The notes under the pieces: model-generated
Database searches by the model: none
What the model saw: the letters and a program-made list of their open reading frames with translations, nothing else
Told to the model about the DNA's origin: nothing
Position numbers and translations under genes: made by a program
DNA from: Protopterus annectens
Taxonomy: Eukaryota > Chordata > Ceratodontiformes > Protopteridae
Length of the DNA: 64,000 bases
Assembly (NCBI RefSeq): GCF_019279795.1
Contig: NC_056743.1
Coordinates: forward strand, 933,058,007 to 933,122,006
Direction of reading: 5' to 3'
Part shown: positions 23,628-34,397 of the stretch, piece after piece
Layout of the letters: every line of letters begins with the position of its first letter
How positions within the stretch are numbered: position 1 is the first letter of the stretch

Positions 23628-25978
23628 TGGACTGATGATGGTAGTGGATTTTGTAAAAAGGATGGACATGGCTGTGGTGAATACATATTTTAACAAGAGG
23701 GAGGAGCATAGGGTGACATACAAGAGTGGAGGGAGATGCACACAGGTGGATTATATCCTATGCAGGAGGGCCGGATTGAAGGAGATTGGAGACTTTAAAG
23801 TGGTGACAGGGGAAAGTGTAGTTACGCAGCATAGAATGGTGGTCTGTAGAATGACATTGGTGATCAAGAAGAGGAGGAGGAGTGTGAAGGCAGCACCAAT
23901 GGTCAAATGGTGGAAATTGAAAAAGGGTGATTGTAAGGTGTAGTTCAGGGAAGAGTTAAGACAGGCATTGGGTGGCAGTGAAGTGTTACTGAATAGCTGG
24001 GTAACTACAGCAGAGCTAGTAAGGGAGACTGCTAGAAAGGTGCTTGGTGTGACATCTGGACAGAGGAAGAAGTACAAGGAGACCTGGTGGTGGAATGAGG
24101 AAGTACAGGATAGTATACGGAGGAAGAGGTTGGCGAAGAAGAAGTGGAATTGTCAGAGAGATGAAGAAAGTAGACAGGTGTATAAAGAGATGAGGTGCAT
24201 GGTAAAGAGAGAGGTGGTGAAAGCTAAGGATAAGGCATATAGAGAGTTGTATGAAAGGTTGGACACTAAGGAGGGAGACAAGGACCTGTACCGATTGGCT
24301 AGACAGAGGGACCAAGCTAGGAAAGATGTGCAGCAGGTAAGGGTGATAAAGGATAATGAGGGAAACATACTCACTAGCGAGGAGAATGTGTTGAACAGAT
24401 GGAAGGAGTACTTTGAGGGGCTAATGAATGAAGATAATGAGAGCAAGAGAAGCCTGGATGATGTGGAGATAGTGAATCAGGAAATGTAATGGATTAGCAA
24501 GGCGGAAGTAAGGATAGCTATGAAGAGGATGAAGAATGGAAAGGCTGTTGGTCCAGATGACATACCTGTGGAAGCTTGGAGGTGTTTAGGAGAAATGGCA
24601 GTGGAATTTTTAACCAGATTGTTTAATGAAATCTTGGAAAGTGACAGGATGCCTGAGGAGTGGAGAAAAAGTGTTTTAGTACCGATTTTTAAGAATAAGG
24701 GTGATGTGCAGAGCTGTAGTAACTACAGAGAGATAAAACTGAAAAGGTCACAGCATGAAATTATGGGAAAGAGTAGTGGAAGTTAGGTTAAGAATGGAGG
24801 TGATGATTAGTGATCAGCAATATGGTTTCATGCCAGGAAAGAGCACTACAGATGCGATGTTTGCTCTGAGAGTGTTGATGGAGAAGTACAGAGAAGGTCA
24901 GAAGGAGTTGCATTGTGTCTTTGTGGATTTAGAGAAAGCATATGACAGGGTGCCTAGAGAGTAGTTGTGGTATTGTATGAGGAAATCATGAGTGGCAGAG
25001 AAGTATGTAAGAGTGGTACAGGATATGTACAAAGGTAGTGTGACAGCGGTGAGATCTGCCGTGGGAGTGACAGATGCATTTAAGGTGGAGGTGGGATTAC
25101 ATCAAGGATCAGCTCTGAGCCCTTTCTTATTTGCACTGGTGATGGACAGGTTGACAGATGAGATCAGACAGGAGTCCCCGTGGACTATGATGTTTGCAGA
25201 TGACATTGTGATATGTAGTGAAAGTAGGGAACAGGTTGAGGAGACCCTGGAGAGGTGGAGATATACTCTAGAGAGGAGAGGAATGAAGGTCAGCCGGACT
25301 AAGATGGAATATATGTGTGTGAATGAAAGGGAGGATAGAGGAATGGTGAGGATGCAGGGAATAGAGCTGGCAAAGGTGGATGAGTTTAAATACTTGGGAT
25401 CAACAGTTCAGAGTAATGGGAAGTGTGGAAGAGAGGTGAAGAAGAGAGTAAAGACAGGGTGGAGTGGGTGGAAGAGTGTCAGGAGTGATTTGTGACAAAT
25501 GAGTACCAGTAAGAGTGAAAGGGAAGGTCTACAAAAGGATAGTGAGACCAGCTATGTTATATGGGTTGGAGACAGTGGCATTGACAAAAAGGCAGGAGTC
25601 AGAGCTGGATGTGGCAGTGTTAAAGATGTTAAGATTTGCACTGGGTGTGACGAGGGTAGACAGGATTAGGAATAAGTATATTAGAGGGTCAGCCCAGGTT
25701 GGACAGTTTGGAGACAAAGCCAGAGAGGTGAGATTGCATTGGTTTGGATATGTGCTGAGGAAGGATGCTGGGTATATTGGGAAAAGGATGCTAAGGATGA
25801 AGCTGCCAGGTAAGAGGAAAAGAGGAAGGTCTAAGATAAGGTTTATGGATGTGGTTAGAGAGGACATGCAGGTGGTTGGTGTGACAGAGCAAGATGTAGA
25901 GGACAGGGAGAAATGGAAACAGGTGATCCTATGTGGTGACCCCTAACCGGGAAAAGCCGAAAGAAGAAGAAGAAGAAG
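23628..25978 (+). mobile_element. RTE-type LINE (RTE-1), 5'-truncated, comparatively young
   Basis: Plus strand. The copy starts inside the endonuclease (DFVKRMDMAVVNTYF) and continues through the linker, RT and C-terminal domain to a 3' tail GGGAAAAGCCGAAAG followed by (AAG)n. Long open stretches remain, with only about six interruptions, so it is far younger than RTE-2 at 8-11 kb. The 3' tail is the same as that of the SINEs at 42.34 and 56.82 kb. It appears to interrupt an L1-type 3' end. No convincing target-site duplication was found. Confidence 0.9.
23635..25946 (+). pseudogene. RTE ORF (endonuclease C-terminus, RT, C-terminal domain), interrupted
   Basis: The order is: endonuclease end with the TQVDYILCRR box (about 23740-23770) and QHRMVVCRM; a basic linker with KETWWWNEEVQDSI near 24080; then RT with GKAVGPDDIPVEAW (24540), ILESDRMPEEWRKSVLVPIF (24640), QQYGFMPGKSTTDA (24815), VFVDLEKAYDRVPRE (24920), GLHQGSALSPFLFALVMD (25095) and MMFADDIVICSES (25190), whose FADD carries the catalytic aspartates. 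The C-terminal block RWFGYV-like HWFGYVLRK (25740) and the final CGDP-stop follow. Breaks: stops near 23941, 24487, 24963 and 24990, and frame changes near 24750-24785 and 25495-25515. The dead reading frame is otherwise nearly complete from the endonuclease end. Confidence 0.9.
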
Positions 25979-26115
25979 ATAGTTATAAATAAAGATAACA
26001 TATGTGATGTATAAGGTATATAAATGGGAAAATGTTAATATAGTTTTTCTTTCCTATTAATGTATGTTTGTCCATGTCTTAAGTGATAATTTAATAAAAA
26101 GATTTAAAAAAGAGA

Positions 26116-26505
26116 TGAATTGTATCCTAGTTATTATAAAGATTTAATAAAGAGAGCCCATTTTCTGACATTCAAAGATGCTTCTCCTTTTGGGTCATCA
26201 AAGACTCAGTTGCCTCTAATGCCTGCATTGCAGATAGTTGCTCACAAGAAAGTTGAGGAGAACCAATGGTCTTACAGTTAAAGCAAAGAACTTGAGAACT
26301 AAAGCAATGATAGTGGAAAGGAAGAAGATATGTGATGCCCAGAACTATGCCTGCAAGTTGGCAAGTAAAAATCAAAACATCAAGGAAGGTAAAAAAAATC
26401 CAGGGACTGGATATTCTGGAAGCATCAAGAGAAAAGACCATATTGAGAATATAGTGTTAGAGGAAAAGCTGAGCAGACTATTAAAGAAAGGAATTCTGCC
26501 ATCAA
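26116..26505. other. Unassigned, possibly L1-derived
   Basis: Sequence between the L1-type tail and a SINE. An open plus frame (26238-26552) is rich in Lys and Arg but has no recognisable motif. Confidence 0.3.
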
Positions 26506-26762
26506 TTCATCCATCCATAACCCATTTTTCCCATTTCTGTACATGGGGTTAGGGTGTCACATCTGTAGTGACAATCATCTAGAGCCAATGTTCACACCTC
26601 TGGGTGTCTAGCCCTACTACAGCTGTTCTTCCATATCACACACATGCACTCACACACACACAACTATGGTCAATTTAGAGTGCCTAATCCACCTACTGCA
26701 TGTCTTTGGAACCTTGGAGAAAACCCAGACAAACACAGGGTGGTCATGCAGACTCAGAGGCA
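26506..26762 (-). mobile_element. SINE with ATGGATGG-type tail (SINE-E)
   Basis: Minus strand from 26762: body phrases GAGTCTGCATGACCACCCTG, TCTGGGTTTTCTCC and AAAGACATGCAG, then AGGCACTCTAAATTGACCAT, a short TG-rich run, and a 3' end TTATGGATGGATGAATTGAT. The body matches the SINEs at 30.6 and 57.0 kb, but the 3' tail is of a different type, one common in fish-like genomes. The tRNA-like head is lost or unrecognisable. Confidence 0.65.
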
Positions 26763-26819
26763 TTGGACCTCAGAACACCCATGGGTGTGTGTTATTTACA
26801 CAATTACACACACCCTGTC

Positions 26820-26925
26820 GGGCATTATTGCTTGTGTGAATTTCTTCTCCCGGGCTGTACCTGTAAATGGTCTGTTGTGATCAGTGTACTACCTCAGTAA
26901 ACAAACTAAAATAAATAAATCTGTC
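26820..26925 (+). mobile_element. LINE-B-type 3' tail fragment
   Basis: The plus-strand phrase TTTCTTCTCCCGGGCTGTAC, followed by GTAAACAAACTAAAATAAAT, is a diverged match to the LINE-B 3' end (TTTTCTCCCCGGGCCTCTAC, then GTTAACAAATATAAAAATAA; complement of 58.60-58.68 kb). It lies head to head with SINE-E. It may be the end of a second SINE or of a truncated LINE-B. Confidence 0.5.
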
Positions 26926-27784
26926 AATATAAATAACATTGTTTTCTAAAATAAATGGTGTAGGCAATAAAGTAACTTGTAAGCTGTACTTAACCATGAA
27001 GAATCCTGGCATGAAACTGGAAAATCAAGCTAGTGTTACAAAATGAGAAGGCTGAGTAGTAACATTAGTTTCTGGTTAGGAAGAGTAAATACATTTTGCA
27101 TGGTGGGTAATTATTAAAAATGCTTCAAATGTGATGAAATACTACTATAGTAATCTGAAATGGTGATACAGGGGCACATAACAGAAAACTATTAAAAGTG
27201 CTTTTGAGTTTAGAAATGGAATATGTTTAATTTTAATCTACGGCAGAGTGTTAAAGCAGATCAGCTGGAGAGCACAGGCAATGTCAAAAGATTAAAAGAC
27301 AATATATATCACATAGAACTCTGGGAGGAATGAAAATGCAGAAGGAGAAATAGAAGTTATGGATGAATATTTAGGCTGAGATTGTTAAGTGAAAAAAACG
27401 TCATCTGCAAGGAAAGTAATACCAAATGTGACAGAAAGAGAAATAATACAGAATCTGAAAAAAATATATGAAAGCAAGATGGATAGACTTTACAGATTAA
27501 AGAGGTTACTGGTCTAAATAAAGGTTTAAGTAATGGCCTTGATTATTTTGTGTAGGATGGGGAAAAATATGAAGGAAGAATATTCAGAAGGCTGTGAGTG
27601 CCTTAAGGAAGAAATGAAGACACAAGTGAAAAGCAGGAAGAAAATATTAGCGATTTTAGGGATAACCAGAGAAAGACCCTGCTTCAGAGGTGTTTGAAAC
27701 AGCCCCCCAGAATCTCAGTATCTCCTGGGTTATAATTAGTGAATTGGTAGAACTAATAAAAAAGGCTTTGTCTGTGAGATACAA
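26926..27784. other. Intergenic, nothing recognised
   Basis: A-rich sequence without convincing coding similarity. Some Lys/Glu-rich broken frames might be remnants of a LINE ORF1, but no motif supports it. Confidence 0.3.
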
Positions 27785-28866
27785 GGCTGTATAAAAAACA
27801 GGAGTTTCAACTACAAATTGCCTAATTTTGAGGCACTGTTGCATCTGGAACATGTCCATGTATGTTTAGTTGCAGAGACCTTGTTTAAATGTAAAGAAAG
27901 TAGACTCTCCATACCTGGGTTTGCACTTACTATACCTTCAGGCTTGGTGGAAACTGCAGTGATATTCCCATATTTGTCAGGGACATTTCATCCAGAGTAA
28001 TACTCAAAGACCTAGAAACCACACTCCTAGAATGTTATTTTACCGCGGACAAGGCAAACTGCCTGTTTATAACATGCTACAGAACTCCATCCGTGTCTCC
28101 AGACGACATGGAGTCTGATGTCAGATTTTGGGAAGTTTTCGAAGAAACTCCTATAAACAAAAATAATCCCAGATTAATTCAACTAACCAACCACAGACTG
28201 GAACACCTATACCTCTAACATAGGATATGTACAGAGATTGCAGAGATTTCTGATCTGATAAATAGGAATTTCCTAGATCAAACAGTTACTGAACCCACTA
28301 GAGGCCAAATATTCTGGATCTGCTCCTCACCAGTATTGTCTCTACCTGTTAAACTCCCCTAGTCTTTTTCCAGTTAAGTCAGTCAGGAAACATGGCATTC
28401 ACTCTCAGAACCATCATACCTCTTGTAAGAAGGGTGATCTTTAATACATTTAAATGACAAAATCTCTAAAGTTACCAATGAAATCACTAGCATTGAAACC
28501 AATGCAGCAGGGAAGATCAGTAAGGGGTTTTATACCCACTTAGGCAAATGTTTAGCTCTAGGTGTTCCTACTAAAGGAATATATAATGGCAAATTTAAAA
28601 ACAGATCTCCCGGTAGTCAACCAAAATAAACAAACTTTATAACAATAGAAAAAAATCCATACGCTGTACAATAAGGTGAGAACTACTCAGAATGAGGATA
28701 ATATAAAAAATATAACCAAGAAAATGAAAAGTACTATAAGGGCCAGTAAAGTAACCCATGAATGGAGATTAGCTTCTGAAGTGAAAGATAATTGCAAGTC
28801 CTTTTTAGGTATGTTACTAAAAGTACAGTTCTGTATGTAAACTTACGATAACAGCAGATGTTCAAA

Positions 28867-29040
28867 TGATCACTGCTGCAGTAGTCTTAGCTATATGGCT
28901 TATATCCTGCCAAGGATATAACAGCAGGCCAGCTTCCAAAACTTCAGGGCAACTTCCATGCCCCAAACCTTTAGTCAGCTCAAGCTGAGCTGACTAAAAA
29001 GACAGGTTTGGCTGTGATTCCCTTCAGAGCTTTCATGCCA
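28867..29040 (+). repeat. Left inverted terminal repeat of the DIRS-type fossil
   Basis: Begins TGATCACTGCTGCAGTAG and continues with TATATCCTGCCAAGGATATA. It matches the complement of 38720-38890 over at least 150 bp. Inverted rather than direct terminal repeats are a hallmark of DIRS elements. Confidence 0.85.
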
Positions 29041-30514
29041 ATAGAGACAGGGAGACTAAGCCTTGAGAGGACAATGCTAGAAAGAACAAAAAATAGTGTC
29101 CACACCTTGGCATAAACAGCACACCAAAATGCAAGGGGGTGGAGGGAGAGAATGCCTACTGCAGAAGTGATTATTCAAACATCAACTGTTATGGTAGATT
29201 GGGCCTTGAGCCTGCCTAGAATAGTTTTGTTGTGGTGAGAATAACAAAATGTAATAGCCAGAAACAACCATTTGAGAAAAGCCTTCTTACCTTTACAAGA
29301 AATGAACAACTGATCTAAAGATGGTCTGTCAGGATAGTACCTGGGTTGTCTCTGTATGGAGTATCCTTTCTCCTTCATTTTTCAATTCAGAAAAGAGAAC
29401 AGGGAGACAGATAGTTTGGCTTTAAGTAAACTCAGATTTTATTTTAGGCATAAAAGAAGGATTAGTTCACAAAGAATCCTGTCTCTCTGGAAAATGAGAT
29501 ACAGTTGACTCCGATGCTCTTCTTGTAGAGGTCAGGGCAATCAGTAAAACAGCTTCCCATTTTAAGAACCTTATGTCAGCCAGATTAGGCCAGAAGGGAG
29601 TCACCACAATGATATTGGGGGAATTCCTTCTAAATCTTCAGAAATACCTTGGATATAAGTAGAAAGGGTGGAAAGGCATACAAGAACATTCCTTTCAAAA
29701 GAAAGGAAAATACATCTTTCTTCCAGGCCTTCTTGTATTAAGTCCTGGATCAGAATCTTGCCAACAGATTGTCCAGAGAGAAGGCAAATAGGTCTACTTG
29801 AGGAACTCCCCACAGGTGGATCATATCTTGGAAGACCCCCAATCTAGTTTTCATTTGTGAAGATCTGCTTTTTCTCCTGCTCAGCTTCTCTGCCACACAA
29901 TTTTGCTCTGCTAGAATGTCTGCAGAGTGAGATTGTGCTCTGAAGCTATATCCCAAGATAATGTGGCTAGTTTGCAAAGGGGATATGACCTGGTTCTCCC
30001 CACCTGCTTGTTGAAGTACCACATGACTGTGGTATTGTCTGTAACAACTTGAAAAGGTCGAGTGGAGAAAAGATTCAGAGCTGAATGTCTTAAGCAGGAC
30101 AAGCATTTCTTTTATATTTCCCAGACACACATTGCTCATTTATCCCTCCTAAAACTGTTCTCCAAGCAAAGTCTGAAACATCTGTGGTGAGTGACTGCTT
30201 TTGAGCAGGGAGGAAGAAGGGGAGGCTTGTATTTAGGGATATTTGTTCTCTCCAACAAGTAGTTTCTCTTCTTACAGACCCCAGCACTGGGATCTGAAAA
30301 GACAACAGATGTTGATGCTGGGACCAAAGATACTTTAGATATTATTGAATCTTTCTCATGTGCAGTCTTGCCATGGGTATCATTAGAATCATGGATTCCA
30401 TGAGACCCAAAATCCTGAGGCATTCCCTTGCAGTGACCAAGGTCTGAGTGGAAAACCTTAAAAATAGTTCTAGATATAGATCTATTTTTTCCTGTGGAAG
30501 AAAAGTTCATTGAA

Positions 30515-30772
30515 CTTATTTATTTATTTATTTATTTTTATTTAACATTTGTTAACTGGAAAAGTCCAACTGGGAACGAAGCCAATTTTGCAGAGGCTTG
30601 GGAGAAATGCTCCAGATGCATGTCTTTGCAACATGGGAGGAAACTGGAGTACCCGGATAAAACCCACATGAACACAGGGAAGACATGCAGACTCTGCACA
30701 GAAGGCACTCCAGCCGAGAATCTAACCAAAGAACCTCTTGCTGTGAGGTTATCTAATGTCTAACTGACACCC
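30515..30772 (-). mobile_element. tRNA-derived SINE with LINE-B tail (SINE-B)
   Basis: Minus strand from 30772: a tRNA-like head with CTCACAGCAAGAGGTTC and B-box-like GGTTAGATTCTC, then a body CTTCTGTGCAGAGTCTGCAT, ATGTGGGTTTTATCCGGGTA and CAAAGACATGCA. The tail is GGAGCATTTCTCCCAAGCCT ... GTTAACAAATGTTAAATAAA, ending in (TTTA)n. Head and body match SINE-A at 57 kb. The tail matches the 3' end of LINE-B at 58.6 kb. It is inserted in the DIRS-type fossil and is therefore younger than it. Confidence 0.8.
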
Positions 30773-31029
30773 CAGGAACACAGTCTTGTGTGAAGGAGTC
30801 AGAAAAGACTTTTAAATATTTTCTTGGCATCTCAGCTTGTGTAAGAGATCTCTCACTCAAGTGAGAGATTCCTGACACTTTGAAAAAGACTCTGCAAAGA
30901 AATTCATGTCATCTGAATATGGAAAATATGGATTACCTATAGGCCGCAATGAACTATAACTGGAGCAATACCCTTTCTGAACACTCTTGGTGCAGTGGAT
31001 AGTCCAAAGGGTAAGGCAGATAACGGACA

Positions 31030-31350
31030 ATTTATTTATTTTTTATTTTTATTTTATTTTACATTTGTTGACCGGGCTAGTCTAGCTGGACAAATATCCG
31101 TTTTCAGTAGAGGCCCGGGGAGAAAAGCTCCAATTACAAGAAGTAAACAATCATTAACAATAAAACATAATAAGCATAATACAATAAGTACAAAGGTGGA
31201 CTTATGTATGAAATTAACAGAAAACACAAACAAAAAAAAAAGCAGAACCACAATCTTTCAGAAAATAGTTGGTTAACAATAAAATTACAAGGTAAGCAAC
31301 ATTCTGCAGTTAGATACTAAAAAAAATTCAAGATGTGATAGAGAAGAAGA
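31030..31350 (-). mobile_element. LINE-B 3' end, truncated copy
   Basis: On the minus strand the clear part is 31140-31030: GGAGCTTTTCTCCCCGGGCC, AACGGATATTTGTCCAGCTA, then CCGGTCAACAAATGTAAAAT and an A/T-rich terminal repeat. The A-rich sequence to about 31350 resembles the 3' UTR of the longer copy at 58.6-59.1 kb, but the upstream limit is uncertain. It lies inside the RT region of the DIRS-type fossil. Confidence 0.65.
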
Positions 31351-33435
31351 GAAAAAAATGTTTAGAGACAATCTCAAAGATAAATCTGTCTACAGTTAAA
31401 AATAAGTTGTTTAGTGGGAAAGTTGGGAAAAGGGGGGAAGTTGGGAGTAGTGGAGAAGTAATGTGATCCAAACACACAAAACCTTAAGAAACACCTGAAG
31501 TCTGGATGAATAGGGATGTGATGATAAGCATCTTTTAAATCTAATGTTACCAAGAAACTTAAATTAGGAGGAAGAAGTAATAGGTTGTGAAGTGACAGTA
31601 TTTTGAACTTTGGCACTTTCACAATCAGGTTTATGGAAGAAAAATCCAAGCACCTTCATTCTTTCTTTGGCATTAAAAACATCCTTGAATAAAACCTTTC
31701 CCAACCTGGGAGGAGAAACTGGTTCTATCACTCCCTGAGAGAGCATGTGTTAAAGGACAGGGAGGAATAGAGGAGTGTGATCTGGTGGTTGAGGAATTAC
31801 ACCCTGGAAAGAAGAGATTTCCTCCCATTGCCATCTGTAACCTTGAATGATCTTCAGAACCCATTTGTCGAAATATATCTATTGTCAAAGATAAAAGTGG
31901 AAATTCAGACTTTCTGAAATTGAAAAAGGATTGCCAGGGTGGGAGGAGGAGGGGACAAGGTCCCTAAAATAGTCATTCTGACTTGTACTGCCTTGGTTTG
32001 AGGAAGTGATTAACTCTTTTTAGACCCCCCCCCCCACCTCCCATTTCTTCTTAACTGTCTGTTTATCCACATTTTGCTGAGCCTGTTTATTATTTTTTAT
32101 TTTCTTTTTGCTTGAACTGGATGAAGGTTGAGAATCCTTTAGAAAATTTGGAAAAGGAGGACTGAAAAATCATAGATTCCAGTATCAACTTATCCCTTTC
32201 ATCACACTTTTTTATAACTTCTGCAGCCGAGTTCCCAAAAACAAAATATCGAAATGAGAATTTAAAATATCATTTTTGACATCTCAGAGATTCTGAGAAT
32301 GCAGCCAGGCAAACCTACTCAAAACAGTACCAATGGCTATAGCCCTTGGAGAAGTATCAATTAAGTCATACTGATGCTGTAAACAATGAATAATGACCTA
32401 TAAAATGGAAGAAACTAAATTATTTAAAGCAATTTTTCCACAAAAGAAGAAACTGCAGACAAAACATTCCTCATACTTTCACAATTAGTCACTATAAACC
32501 TTAATATATGAGACTGACAACTTAAAATTCTGAAAATCAAAGTTGCAGAACCATACACTTTTTCCCTATACTTATCAATAATCTTTCCATCCTCATCAGA
32601 AAGAGTAGGATTAGAATTAACCAAATGTTCAGCAGCAGTAGGATTAAAGCTATAGCTGTCGGGTCAGGCTTTGGATAAGTGTATAAAAACATGAAAGGAT
32701 GAAGAACTTTATACATACTATCTGCCTTTTTAGGGGCAGCAGTCTGACTGCCAGGAGAATTGCAGACAGTGACACACACATCCCCCAAAGCTGAAATAAC
32801 TAGAGGAATGGGTATACGTTTGGGAAATTCCTTCTGTAACTGCTCATGGTGTTTTCTGAGGGACTGAGAATTCTGTGTTCTCCCAATGAAAACACTAGCA
32901 CATTCTGGAAATACCTCTTTGCAGAAGTAGCCAGGGACTTAGTTATTTGGTAGTTGTTTGTTATTTAACCTGTACCTGAAAACTGCTTTTGTTACACTTT
33001 TACATTAAGAAATTCCAGGATCAGACATCTTGTGGCAGAAGGTGTTTACCTGGTCTCTCTGAGATGGGAAGCAGTGCAGCAAACAAAAAAGTGTAATTAT
33101 TTATTGGCTACAGGGCATAGGGGTCAGTTTTCAAGCTTTTTGTCTCTGTGCAGAGCTGCCCATCGGGCAGTGGTGATTAGCAGTGCATTGTATAGTAGCA
33201 AATGCCCTTAAAAGTAAAATTTACCTAAAAAGTTAGGATTAGATCCAAAACCTGTTGAAGAGTATAGCATTGTGTGGAAATACATTTGAGCAGCTAGTTT
33301 GTGCATCAAATAGCACTATCATATCCTAGCATTATATAACATCTTGCCCTTAACCCCAGAAACTACACTAGGATACCCCTGTTAAAACCCAATCTTTAAT
33401 CCTAAATAGCCAACCCTATTACAGGACCAGACAGC

Positions 33436-34335
33436 ATGGATATGGAATTTCCAAACGTGTCTGTGGCCAGATTGGTAGATCTGGGCATTCTAAGACAATG
33501 TAGCAATTGTCTCATTTTCTCAGACAACCAGATAATCATTAAATAAAATAACACTGTATGCAAGAGATGTAAATACCCAACTTCTTTGGAGGCAAAAATC
33601 TTGCATACAAATGAAGTTGTCAGGAATACCCACACTACATCCCTCACATATACCATTCACCACACACACAGAATGTCTTATGCTAAGGCACTTAAAATAA
33701 ACCTTCCCAAATCTCAAAGACCTCCAAAGCAACCCAATGACAGCACTGCTCCCCAGCAATCACTAAAGCACACACCAAAAGCAGCACCAAACATCTCCCA
33801 TAAGCCTACACCTAATGGTCCCCCAAGTGCAAATCCTATAAGGCAAGGATACACTTTAACCTAATATTCTTGTAAATGTGGACTGCATTGTCTGACACAC
33901 AGATTCCCCAGTCATCAGGTTAGACTAGGAGAAGATAATGGTTAATTGCCTATCTGAAGCTAGGATCTGCAATATCATACATGCACTAAACTTACTGTAC
34001 CCCAGATACCAATATCATTCTGTCATAGTCCATGTGGGTGTAAATGACCTGAGACATACCTCACTGGACTACATGAAAAGACACATAATGGCTCTCTTGG
34101 GATATGTCACAGATAGGTATTAGCCTTGTATTCAGCAGCATTCTACTTTCATCAAGGATGATGCCACAGTATGAACATAAAATGATACATTTTTTAATAA
34201 TTGGCTTAGTTTCTGCTTTCACTCTAGGGGGATTAAATATCTGTCAGCACTGGAGAATGTGGTCAAAGGGCCATATTGCTTTACCATGGATGGGTTGCAC
34301 CTGTCCCCCCCCCAGGTTTTCAGATATTGGCTAAA
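33436..34335 (+). pseudogene. CR1-2 ORF1 remnant: Cys motif plus esterase-like domain
   Basis: The start is taken at the ATG near 33436 (MDMEFPNVSVARL), followed by LRQCSNC and NNTVCKRCK, which give a CxxC...CxxC zinc-type pair. A Pro/Ser/Lys-rich linker comes next (33586-33860). Then VIVHVGVNDLRH near 34020-34060 contains GxND, the block III signature of SGNH hydrolases. A C-terminal DGLHLS-like GCTCPP region lies near 34290. CR1 ORF1 proteins are known to carry such an esterase. Stops between the parts mean it no longer makes the full protein. Confidence 0.7.
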
Positions 34336-34397
34336 AGTTTATCCACTCCCTTACAGTCTTTTTTAGGCAATGTGAAAAAGACAGAACTACCAACATA

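Larger units (their letters stand above)
22930..26115 (+). mobile_element. L1-type LINE 3' end, split by RTE-1
   Basis: Before the RTE insertion, 22930-23627 reads in broken frames like the C-terminal domain of an L1 ORF2: LLAAKK, a basic ITRR phrase, then a Lys/Trp-rich end (NKWKLWKQYMQN near 23530-23570). After the RTE, 25979-26115 looks like an L1 3' UTR ending in an A-rich tail (TTTAATAAAAAGATTTAAAA). I infer one L1-type element interrupted by RTE-1. The C-terminal L1 domain is weakly conserved, so this is moderate support only. Confidence 0.45.

Noticed and set aside
23751-25867. Long minus-strand open frames across the RTE-1 element
   Set aside because: They are antisense shadows of the RTE coding frame, which is clearly on the plus strand.
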